From Fulvia fulva (Eukaryota; Ascomycota; Dothideomycetes; Mycosphaerellales; Mycosphaerellaceae), in contig NC_063012.1 in assembly GCF_020509005.1 (NCBI RefSeq), positions 7,502,001 to 7,566,000 of the forward strand: DNA of 64,000 bases, given 5' to 3'. Shown here piece after piece: positions 53,390 to 62,987 of the stretch. Under the pieces are notes generated by a model. It had not been told where the DNA came from. It searched no databases and saw only the letters and a program-made list of their open reading frames with translations. The translations under genes were made by a program, and so were the position numbers. How positions within the stretch are numbered: the stretch's first letter is position 1; every line of letters starts with the position of its first letter.

Positions 53390-54115
53390 CTACTTCCTGA
53401 GAGCACGCTGGTAGAAGGCAAGCTCCTCACCCTCAAGGATGTAACCATCGACACGACCGCTCTGGCCTGGACGGCTGGCAACAACGGCGTACAGACGACC
53501 GGCCTCGAACTGGCGCTCGATGGCAGCCTCGACCTTGCCGGAGGTCTTTGTGCGCTCAGCCTGCTTCTTCTCAATAGACTTGCTCTTCTTGGTCTCCTCC
53601 TCCTTCTGGTCAGCACGTTGGCGTCTGCGGCCAAGTGGTGTGCCATAGTGTGCCTCGTACCACTGTCGGAATGGCGCAGCGTCGACCTGAACGACGGCGG
53701 ACTTGGTGAGGGTGTTGGTGCGGACGAGCTCGTTGTTCGACGGGTGGAAGGCGACAGCGATGACACGGACCTTGCGGGCGATGCCCTCGCTGCCCCAGGA
53801 GAAGTTGCCGGAGTCAATGCGGAGGGCGCGGAACTTCCTGTTGCCGCCACGGGTGCGGACGAGGTGGACCCGCTTGGCGCCGATACGGGTGTTGGCGGGC
53901 TGGCGGCCCTTCTCGAAAGCTCTGGTAGTCACATATCAGAATACTGATATGTGGCATGGAGACAGTCGGGTTATGCATACCTCTTCTTGCGATAGTATGC
54001 GCGCTTGGCACCAGTGGCGCTGCGCTTGTGACGGGAGTCACGAGAGATACTGCGAGCGTGTCAGTATAGGTAGGATGTAGAGGATGTCTTAGGGGTGGTA
54101 TAGGCTGTACCCCAT
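53390..54115 (-). CDS. RPS8: 40S ribosomal protein eS8 (Rps8)
   Basis: Three exons, complement(54111..54115), complement(53981..54049) and complement(53390..53921), 201 aa. The spliced start MGISRDSRHKRSATGAKRAY, then YRKKRAFEKGRQPANTRIG, and the later VRTRGGNRKFRALR, KSAVVQVDAAPFRQWYE are the universal eS8 sequence. It is a structural small-subunit protein. The first coding exon carries only ATGGG. The second intron (59 nt, complement 53922..53980) contains a perfect hairpin close to its acceptor, listed separately. The stop is TAG. Upstream sequence is short, so the promoter lies within the 418 bp before Rgp1's end. Confidence 0.96.
53930..53953 (-). other. Perfect 10-bp hairpin in the second RPS8 intron
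   Basis: CACATATCAG and CTGATATGTG form a perfect inverted repeat with a 4-nt loop. On the coding strand it ends 8 nt before the acceptor, overlapping the region where the branch point and polypyrimidine tract would lie. It may affect splicing of the ribosomal protein transcript. Confidence 0.85.
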
Positions 54116-54533
54116 GATTGCGGTTGGTGAAGTGCTCTGTGAGATGTGTTAGCTTGTGGTGGGTTGTAAGTTGGAGATGGCAGGAGATGGAATTGCCAGC
54201 CTCCAGAGTCTCTGCGACAGCGATGGATAGACGTACGAGTTGGCTGTGTCTTCACCGGGCAATGTGGTGTTGTTGTCAGGGCTGCTGCGAGCGTGTGTCG
54301 TCGTGCTCAAGTCTGGAGGTCCAAACTTCAAAGCGGATTTGGCCGCCAAGACAAGTGTGGAGGCTCGAAATTTCTGGGAAGGCGCGACTGGTCGGCGAGA
54401 AGCGGGCGCTAACGGCTGTGTCTCTCATTCACCATGCAAGGGATGTATGTAGCCTGTAGGCGCACGATCATGTTAACGTGGTCAACACATCACTAACTAA
54501 TCACATACGAGCATGACCTCTCCATATTTCACT
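54116..54533. promoter_or_regulatory. RPS8 upstream region
   Basis: 418 bp between the RPS8 start and the 3' end of RGP1 (both minus). It holds the RPS8 promoter; I could not assign specific ribosomal-protein gene elements. Confidence 0.45.
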
Positions 54534-57149
54534 CTACACAACTAGAGGCTCATGCTGAGCACTCGTCGAGTCGATGCCGACAGCGCCATATACCTTCAAC
54601 GGCACTGCAATCTCAAAAGTATCAGCCGGTAACCTCTCCCTCGCTATGAAAGTGGTCCCTCTGTCATCGCTAGCAAGCTCTTCCAAAAGCTCGTCTCCAA
54701 CATTGCTGCCTTCTATACCAAGACCTGAAATTTGTCGTTGCGTCGTAAACTCGACTCGGAGCCGCCATGTCAGACTCACTCCCGTTGTCTCGAAAGTCGG
54801 TGCTGCATTGGCCGGGATGTTGAGATTGAAGCTGATTTGCCGTGCAAAGAGGGAGCTTTCTCGTGTTGATGCATGCACCTTTCGCGTCACGCGGTTGATA
54901 GAATGGCTGCTACGAAGAGCTAAGGATGGATCAATTTGCTCGGAAGACTCGAGCTCCACCAGGACGGAGTATGTTGGTGCAGAAGCTGAAGGCGCCGAAG
55001 CGGTGAAGTCCACAACACCAATCACGGGCTCTCCTAATCGATACGACGGACGTAGGACTGCGAGTACTGCTACTGGCTGCCCCGATCGAGCAATGTTGAA
55101 GCGGTTTACACTCTGTGCATCAGGCTGCTTTCCTGACCGATTCACCAGGTTGGATCGTAGTATAGCGAAATCGATGGCTTCTTTTGCATTTGCAGGAGCC
55201 ATGTCCGCAAAACTTGCTTGCCGCGATAGAGACGATGTATTGTTAAGGACTGCGGGTGATGTTGGCGATGTCGGTGACAGCAATACCCCGTTGGCATCCT
55301 TGGGCGATTCCATTAGTCTCTCAGTATAACGTAAAAAGTCTTCCAGTCCCTGCTTCGGCGTCCGTTTCTTTTTCGGCTTCGGTTGGGTCGTGGAGGAAGG
55401 GAACCCACTCGTGCTGGCAGGGTCCTTAGCAATCGCTGTGGTCCTCGCCGAGTCTTGCAGCAGCACATATGGAGACATCAAGTCATGGCCGAGAGTGTCA
55501 CCTCGCGTGTCGTAGCTGCCCAAAACGCGAAAGGGTATCTCGATCCTCTTCACTGCCTGGCCTTCGGGTCGTTGCACTCCCAGCGACAGGTTGTATACAA
55601 CTTTGATCGCTCTTCCTCGGTGGCTAGGTGGTAGTCCTCGCGGTAAAGAAAAGCGGTAGTTGTAGCTCTGGCTCTCGCCAGGAGCCAATCTCAAATCAAC
55701 GAACAGTAGACTCTGGGGCGTAGAAAGCAAGGGTATGGTCTTAGACCCGACCGTCGCCTTCATCTGCGCCATTGAGCTCATCTCCTCGCCACCAAGTAGA
55801 CCTCCGAGAGACTCGCCAATGTTGCCCCAGCTCAAAGCACCGAACAAGCCAGAAGATCTTTTAGATCTTTCGACACCAACGACTCCACCTCCACCCTGAA
55901 CGCCTTTGCGTTTCACTTCTTCGAAAGGTGCAGTGTTCACGAGACTTCCATCGAGCGTAAAGTGACCCAAAGTTTGTGCGTACGCCATCATCAAGGTTTC
56001 TGCCTCAGCAGGTCTGCTTTGAGGTGATCGCGATGGCCGCCGTGAATGAAATCCTTTCGGGATCAATCGGCCAAGTTGCTGGCCGGACGGTGCCTCGGAG
56101 GTCAACGTCTCATCGCTGTGGTTACTCCTCGAGTAGAGCTCGCTGCTGGTGCGCGGACTGCCTTCCCCAGATGTCTCTGACATAACACGCGAGATGGGGT
56201 TCAGGTTACTTGCTGCTGCATGCCAGCCTTCTGTAGGCCTGGGGGACAGCGAGCGCTTCCCGCCAGAATGCATGGTCGAAGGAGTTCGGGCAAGCTTGGG
56301 AGGCTGCTCAGGATTGGCCAGATGATTCCTGTCCACGGCTTGTGTCGCAGGGAACTTGAAGTTGTTAAGGCTGCCATTCTGACTGTGGTGCCCAAGTTTC
56401 CTGCTGAAGCTCGACTGCCTCCCCATCTGTGGTGTGTGATCTGCAGACACTGTTCCCGGTCTTCGCCGCCCAGGTCTCATTGGTATCGGCTGTCCCTCCG
56501 GCAGAGCTGGAGGCGTATCGGCCTCATATAAAGGCGACGGCTGCCGTGGAGATGGCATGATGAGACCTGCCGGCGACGGAGCTACCAGTCTGGGTGGTTG
56601 TTGTAAGCTCGTACTACGAGCATGCGACCTCATCGGTCTTATGCCAGCACTCTGCGGTGCAGTCGGTGTTCTCTCGCTGGCTGGCTCACAGCCCAGAGAC
56701 ATGATGGACAGCGATCTGCCATGACCTTTGCTTGGCCTGACAGCACTGTTCGGGGTCCCATATTGCGGTACGGGCGCGCGGTTCAGACCACCGCCTCTTG
56801 AAGCTGCACTTATCACATTCAACGACAACGCCGGTCTGTGTCCTCGTGCGGGTGGTGCGCCTTTCGTGCTGGCCACGGAGTTCGCTCTGGACAGAGGTGG
56901 TGGCTTGATTTGCGCGATCGAGCTCTTCCTGCTATGGGGAGCTGACGGCACGTATGAAGCTCTTTTGCTATTGACTGCTCCGTTGGCAGCTGACGGGTTG
57001 AGCCTGTCGCCATTCTCTATGGCGCTTCCCGGTGTTGGCGCGACATTCTTGAACGTGATGATACATTCTATTTCCTCCCCAGCGTATACCGTGGGCTGTT
57101 TCCAGTGCACGAAGGCGCGTATGTTCGAGGCCGGCGGCGGTGGAGGCAT
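54534..57149 (-). CDS. RGP1: Rgp1, Ric1-Rgp1 complex subunit (Rab6/Ypt6 GEF)
   Basis: A single-exon gene of 871 aa. Rgp1 with Ric1 forms the guanine-nucleotide exchange factor for Ypt6/Rab6 at the Golgi. The N-terminal beta-rich arrestin-like start (FVHWKQPTVYAGEEIECIITFKN) is followed by a ~370-aa Ser/Pro/Arg-rich insert, then the Rgp1 core: MMAYAQTLGHFTLDGSLV, SLLFVDLRLAPGESQSYNY, LPPSHRGRAIKVVYNLSLG, and a C-terminal arrestin-like part (RLGEPVIGVVDFTAS, VSLTWRLRVEFTTQ). The insert makes it longer than yeast Rgp1 and is likely regulatory, rich in possible phosphorylation sites. The start at 57149 gives the family beginning. Confidence 0.9.
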   Translation of the reverse strand: MPPPPPASNIRAFVHWKQPTVYAGEEIECIITFKNVAPTPGSAIENGDRLNPSAANGAVNSKRASYVPSAPHSRKSSIAQIKPPPLSRANSVASTKGAPPARGHRPALSLNVISAASRGGGLNRAPVPQYGTPNSAVRPSKGHGRSLSIMSLGCEPASERTPTAPQSAGIRPMRSHARSTSLQQPPRLVAPSPAGLIMPSPRQPSPLYEADTPPALPEGQPIPMRPGRRRPGTVSADHTPQMGRQSSFSRKLGHHSQNGSLNNFKFPATQAVDRNHLANPEQPPKLARTPSTMHSGGKRSLSPRPTEGWHAAASNLNPISRVMSETSGEGSPRTSSELYSRSNHSDETLTSEAPSGQQLGRLIPKGFHSRRPSRSPQSRPAEAETLMMAYAQTLGHFTLDGSLVNTAPFEEVKRKGVQGGGGVVGVERSKRSSGLFGALSWGNIGESLGGLLGGEEMSSMAQMKATVGSKTIPLLSTPQSLLFVDLRLAPGESQSYNYRFSLPRGLPPSHRGRAIKVVYNLSLGVQRPEGQAVKRIEIPFRVLGSYDTRGDTLGHDLMSPYVLLQDSARTTAIAKDPASTSGFPSSTTQPKPKKKRTPKQGLEDFLRYTERLMESPKDANGVLLSPTSPTSPAVLNNTSSLSRQASFADMAPANAKEAIDFAILRSNLVNRSGKQPDAQSVNRFNIARSGQPVAVLAVLRPSYRLGEPVIGVVDFTASAPSASAPTYSVLVELESSEQIDPSLALRSSHSINRVTRKVHASTRESSLFARQISFNLNIPANAAPTFETTGVSLTWRLRVEFTTQRQISGLGIEGSNVGDELLEELASDDRGTTFIARERLPADTFEIAVPLKVYGAVGIDSTSAQHEPLVV

Positions 57150-57528
57150 TGTCGCGATTCATCGACGGAGGTAGCGGAGATGGGTGTCATTGTCGTGCAT
57201 TCTGCGTCCTTTGCCACGCCGTCGCAAATGTCCTCAAACGCGCACAGCATTCATGACAGTATCGTGCACAGCATTGAGGACATCAGCAGCATGCCGGTAC
57301 GTACATCAATGCCCAGGCCTGGCCCTACAAGAGGTTCGCTTGATGGGGTGGAGAATGACGTTGCTGCTTTTAGAAAGTTCTCCTATTCATATCGTGGGAC
57401 TACAAGGATCGTGCTTGCCGCGTAATGCTTTTTGGACTGCTGAATACGGCGGTCTCTCAACCAGAAATGGTCACGTACACATATTGGTTGGACAAAACAC
57501 AGAGTGCATCTGATAATAGTAGCTGTGT
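57150..57528. promoter_or_regulatory. RGP1 upstream region
   Basis: 379 bp between the RGP1 start and the 3' end of DPH1 (both minus). No gene. Confidence 0.45.
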
Positions 57529-58969
57529 TCATGCCGCGCTGGCCACAACTTGCTTCACAGCAACCTCATTTGCCTTGACTCTAGCAAGACCTTCTCTCCC
57601 GTAGAAGTCCATTGGATATACTCGCTCTGCTTTCCCACCATTCTCATCAACCTTCTCATCCCAACCTTTGCGTCCACCGAGAACTATCAAAGCTTCGTGC
57701 GGTGTAAGTAGTGGACGAGGAAACGCATAACCCCAATCGATGCTCAATCGTGGGCACGCAACTTGCACCCAGCAGTCCACGTCTGGCATCATTGCCAATT
57801 TGCCGGGGAAGATTTCGCTGAGCAGCAAGTTGACCCAGGGGATGCCCCTCTCTCGCAAGTGATTTTCAATCAAGGTCATGGTATGGGGATTTCCTTGTCT
57901 ACCCAGACTGCCCAAGATCAGACCCCATTTCTTCGCTTGTCGAGCTTGTGTTAGGGCTGTCGTTCGATCGCTGAGAAGTTGCTCATGATCGTATGTCTCG
58001 TGTGTCAGTCGCCGTGAGTATGGGTCGTAGCGGTATGCTGGTATCGATGGGTTGTGGATCATGGCACTCTCGAGGTGGAATCGTCCATCACCAAGATATA
58101 GGATGAGGTCCACGTTCTGCTCTTTCGATAGGTGTGGCGAAGTGCAGCCAAGGATCTCACCTTTCGAAAGCGGCATGATCTGAGGCACGATCATATTGTA
58201 ACCGGCCGCTCGAAGCTGAGTGCTTGTGCCATGAAGGGTAGCATTGAACTGGATTGTCCCTACCATTGCTATCGTGCTGCCCGGCTTGAAGTTGCGCTCG
58301 ATAGTCGCCAACAGATGCTCGACATCAATCTGGATGTCAACAAAGACATACAGAGTCTGAATCTTGGTCACGTTCACGGGTACCAGGCATGAATGTGCAT
58401 AATGGACCAGCATGTCGCAACCCAGAGCTCGGGCGGTGTAGTCATCAATACAGCAAGCACCGTATGTCACATCACCCATGATGAGTGTGTTGGCTCCGGG
58501 ACAGAATTGTGACAAGATGTCGGAGATGGTGGTGGCAAACAACAACAGACCTTCGGGCATTTGCAGGGCAATCTTCGTTGCTCCAGAGGTCCGCACGCGG
58601 TGAATGGTCTTGTGGATCTCGAAGTTGTAGTTCTTCGGTAATAACGCGATGGCATCGTTGATATCCTTGTCGTGTAGTATGTCATCTGGGACATTGTTCA
58701 ATGCACGAGGTGCTCGCCGACGAGGCGCGACTGTTTCTGTCAGTTTGCAGTATCGAGGATGATAACAAGCAGACTTCACCTTGCACTGCACCACTGTCCT
58801 CGATGGTCCCGCTGCTGGATTCAGCTTTCGCCGCCGCGATGGCGTCTGCAGCCTTCCTGCCAATGAAGCGTCGTTTTGGTGCTTTCGGCACGGTTTCGGC
58901 ATCCGCGTCCAGCTCTGTGGTCGGGGTGACGCCCGGTCCCAGGTCTGCTATAGCACGGTCCTCTTCCAT
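57529..58969 (-). CDS. DPH1: Dph1, diphthamide biosynthesis protein 1
   Basis: Two exons, complement(58780..58969) and complement(57529..58736), 465 aa. With Dph2 it transfers the 3-amino-3-carboxypropyl group of S-adenosylmethionine to His of elongation factor 2, the first step of diphthamide synthesis. It is a non-canonical radical-SAM-type enzyme. Three cysteines for the [4Fe-4S] cluster are seen: [12 protein letters not shown] (about residue 155), [11 protein letters not shown] (about 258) and [13 protein letters not shown] (about 387). The N-terminus ([14 protein letters not shown], then RRFIGRKA) is the usual basic leader. The intron is only 43 nt (GTGAAG donor, CTGACAG end), among the shortest here. 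It is divergent from KRE6. Confidence 0.93.
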
Positions 58970-60187
58970 GGTTTTGCCACTTGTTGCTATGCCGCCGACA
59001 ACGTCTTTCGCGATGCAAACGTTTCTCGACCAGCTGTTGACTCGCGTCAGACGAGATCTGCGAAGAGTCTTTTGGCGAGTTTAAGCTCTCGCTAAGATCT
59101 GGAGTATCTCAGCCGCCAGCCTGTTCCTTGCAGCAGGAGTCCTGGCTCATGGCCTAATGCAGAGACTTCGCAGCGTGCCTGGTCGCGTGGCCGCACGCTT
59201 GTAAAGCGTAAGTGTTTAATGTGATACCCCCGTTATCGTGGGTGTTGCAGTCGAGGATGTCTTGCAGCGGCGACTACGACGCCAGAAGAGCACGAACAGA
59301 CGGTGGCCAGTCCGTTGATACGTTGAGGTGACAAGGCTGAGTTGGGTGCAGTCGACTGTTTTGCTGAAAGAGAAGTTGCAACTTCCAAGTTGCAGCAAGA
59401 ATTACGCGAGCGCGGGAGGCGCCGAGGGGCGATACATGTACGCTGCAATGTGCATCATACATGTGCGCAATTCAAATCCTTGCGATCCTTGCACCTCGAG
59501 ACGTGGGAATGCTCCAGCTGTGCGCCAGCGGGAGCTACATGTACGCAGAGCCACGGCTGCGTAACAAAACCAGCAGGCAGAGCAGTGGGAGTGGCAGTTG
59601 GCAGAACAGTGCAAGCAAGCAACAGTCTGGTCTGCGGAGTCGTTCGCGTCTAAAAGTAGAGCTAGGAGTGCAGTGCGATCGACTGGTTGGCTCGGGTGGT
59701 GGGTGGTGGAGAGGACGCGTCGAGGTGAAAGTGTGGGCCTACATGATACAGTACATGTATCTTTGCCAGCTCGCGCTGCCCCGAGCCAGCTGACGCCAGC
59801 TAGTTCTTTTGTAGCAACGGGAGGCGTCTCTCCTCAACTCTGCCCTGTGACCTGTGTCCGTTTGAGTCCAGTTCGACGATTCGCCTGTTGCTGCTGCTGT
59901 ACCACTGTCTCTACGACACAAACACGCAGACACACACACACACACACACACACACACCACGCTCGCTTGGGGAAAACAACAACGGCCCCTGATTCCTGTT
60001 CTGTTCTGCTCTGCTTTGCGTGCGACTGGACCAGACGGCACTGAACTGGCGGACCGCGGGCGGCGAGCACACACCACGACGACATACTGACTGACATTCG
60101 AAGCGACCGTCACTACCATATTGCAACATCTCCACCCGCCGACTTTCACGCTCCCTCCCCTTCATACTGCACAACACCGCACACACC
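58970..60187. promoter_or_regulatory. Divergent promoter region of DPH1 and KRE6
   Basis: About 1.2 kb, the largest divergent gap here, with a (CA)n microsatellite at 59931-59957 and four ACATGT palindromes (59434, 59459, 59537, 59753), two inside a shared TACATGTACGC. The frames are not protein-like. KRE6 probably has a long 5' UTR. Confidence 0.5.
59931..59957. repeat. (CA)n microsatellite
   Basis: 27 nt of uninterrupted CA dinucleotides, about 230 bp upstream of the KRE6 start codon. Confidence 0.97.
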
Positions 60188-62403
60188 ATGGACAACGACC
60201 CAACATCGCCGCCGCAGAGGCACAACCCGCCGCACATTCGGATAAACTCTGGCAGCCATGACCTCTTACCCATGGCGAATGCCTCAGGCGACGCACAAAC
60301 ACGGCCGATAGTGTCGCGGCAGCAGTCCTCGCGATCCTTGACACAACCCTGCCGACCGGGCGGCGCCGCCCCCTCATTGCGCGCTGCTTCAAGCAGCAAC
60401 TCAGTATACTCGGCGGCGACGCCTGCAGAGTCGTCCGAGCTGTTACTCCCGCCGTCAAAGAGCAACACGAGGAGGTTTCGAGATGAAGACAGTCCCATGC
60501 GATCGCCCTCGCAAAGTGGCTTCAACAGCAGGAGAACGTCTTGGTCGTCGGAGAGTGCGGGTAGCAGAGATAGCCGTTACGGTGGGCCGTTCGTGTCGCC
60601 CTTCGATGACTCGAGAGCACCGTCGCGAGCAGGCAGCGATGACGACAATGTCAATACACAAACTGTCAGCGAAAAGTACAACATATTACCTTCGGCAGGC
60701 CTGCTTTTGTTCCCAGAAGATGTGGAGAAGGATGACTACTTGCACAATCCCGATCCGAACGACAAGGATGGCAAGCTGAGTTGTGCCGATTTGTTCAGCA
60801 GACGTGGCATTGTGAACGTGGGAGGTCTGGCATTGATTACCATTGGAATATTGATTCTGTTCATCGGATACCCCATATTGTAAGTATGTTGCGGAGGAGG
60901 AAACAGAACGGTCACGCTAACAGCGCGTAGAACATTCGTTCAAGCGGCGATAAATCCTGGAGGAGACTCTTGCACTTCCAATCCTGACTGCATTGCTGGT
61001 GATCGAGATCTGCTCAAGAATCTGCGGAAAGGGCTCATTGACCCAGACACACCCGAAAGTGCGAAGACGAGAACTGGAGACAACGGCAAGAAGCAGGTCC
61101 TTGCTTTCAGCGACGAGTTCAACGAGGATGGGCGCACGTTCTACGATGGTGACGATCCGTACTTCCAAGGCATGGACTACTGGTACGGTGTTACTCAAGA
61201 TCTCGAATGGTACGACCCGGATGCGCTTATTACCAAAGATGGAGTGCTCAACTTCCGCTTCGATGCCTTCCAGAATCACAATCTGAACTACCGGTCTGGC
61301 ATGCTGCAATCCTGGAACAAATTGTGTTTCAAGGGTGGATATCTCGAAGCGTCCATGTCTCTGCCTGGACGTGGTGACACCATCGGTTTTTGGCCTGGTT
61401 TCTGGGCGATGGGAAACTTGGGAAGGCCAGGATATGCAGCGACAACAGATGGCATGTGGCCATACAGCTACCACGACACCTGCGATCCTGGCATCACACC
61501 CAATCAGTCAGATCCAGATGGTCTGAACTGGCTTCCTGGAATGCGTTTGCCCGCGTGTACATGCACAGGAGGAGACCATCCTTCGCCTGGTAACAGCAGA
61601 AGTGCACCGGAGATCGATGCTATCGAGGCTTCGGTGGTCTATCTCGACCCTCCAATGGGCGCAGCTGTGGGAGATGCCTCACAATCATTCCAAGTGGCAC
61701 CGTTCGATCTGTTCTCCCAGCCCAACGCCGAGTGGTCCGAGATCTATGACTATCAGATCACCTCTGCCAACTCATACCAGGGAGGCGTGTACCAGCAAGC
61801 TGTTTCCGCGCTGACAACACTGAGCAACGATTGGTATGATGGCAAAGGTTATCAGATCTACGCCTTTGAGTACGAACCAGGAGCTGATGGCTACGTCACA
61901 TGGTATGTTGGCGACCAGAAAACCTGGAAAGTCACTGGCAATTCCGTCGGACCAAATGGCAACATTGGGCAACGAGTGATACCTGAGGAGCCCATGACTA
62001 TTATTGCCAACTTCGGTATGAGCAGCAGTTTCGCGCAAGTCAACTTCACCGGACTTGCTAGTCTCATGCCAGCGACCATGCGAATCGACTATATCCGGAT
62101 CTACCAGGACGAAGACGGCGAGATGACTTGCGATCCTCAAGGGTACCCGACCACTGATTACATTGCGAAACATCCGGAACCGTATGCAAATGTCAATTTG
62201 ACACATTGGTATGACCCTACCTCAGATCAAAGCTGCCAGATGGTATACTAACCCTTCACAGGCACCAAGCCGACTACGACTTTCCAAAGAACTCGTTCAT
62301 GCACGGGTGCAAAGCCGAGAACTACGACGGCGGCAGCACGAAGAAGTTCAAGAAGACCAAGAGATCGACGAACACGAAGCGATCCTGGATTCCCTGGAGA
62401 TAA
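60188..62403 (+). CDS. KRE6: Kre6/Skn1-type beta-1,6-glucan synthesis protein (GH16 family)
   Basis: Three exons, 60188..60879, 60931..62208 and 62262..62403, 703 aa. It is a type II membrane protein: ~205-aa Ser-rich cytoplasmic tail, one helix (NVGGLALITIGILILFIGYP), then a lumenal GH16-like domain. Within it, FSDEFNEDGRTF, YWYGVTQDLEWYDPDA, GYLEASMSLPG, and the catalytic-type APEIDAIEA (about residue 458) are typical; the end has HGCKAENYDGG. Kre6 and Skn1 are needed for beta-1,6-glucan of the cell wall and act in the secretory pathway. Kre6 and Skn1 cannot be told apart here. The intron at 62209 is used, since retention would stop the protein before the conserved C-terminal FPKNSFMHGC. 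Confidence 0.93.
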
Positions 62404-62987
62404 AGGCTCAGTACGAGATTCGCCTAGCGCGCTTATGAACGCGAACTAGGCTTCCAAGATGGTCACGAAGAACAAGACTTCCTTTCTGCTTTAAACAGCA
62501 TTTCCAGCATCGCGCCAGCCCCGCGACACAACAAATAGATCGGGATCCGGGTTGAACCTGGATCCTTCTGGCGCACACAACTACAGATCAATGGACCACG
62601 GGACTTCCTCCTGTATATGCACACATACTGCTTGCTTGCTAGTTGGTTCTATTCCCTGTAGATAGAGATACAGACATCATTGTTCCTGCATTTGGGCGGC
62701 ATTTCGCGGCGTTGGGGTAAGGGTTGGGTACCTTGGGACATCTCGTCAGAACGGGAGGCATGCATGGTATTGCAACATCGTCAGTCGAAGCATTTCAGCG
62801 AGGCTTCTGGTAATCTTTAACTCCAAATGATAGCATGAGGGAAGAGGTGGCGGATGACGGAGTATCATCCGGGAAGACCTTGGGGGGGAAGGGATTGATA
62901 TGGTCGGTCACTAGAGACAAAAGGGATGAGAGCAATGACAAAAATTTCATAGTGGTTGCCCCTTCTCCCGATATCATATGAGTCGTC
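62404..62987. other. Convergent intergenic region
   Basis: About 580 bp between the 3' ends of KRE6 (+) and the SDR gene (-). No gene is seen. Confidence 0.5.
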
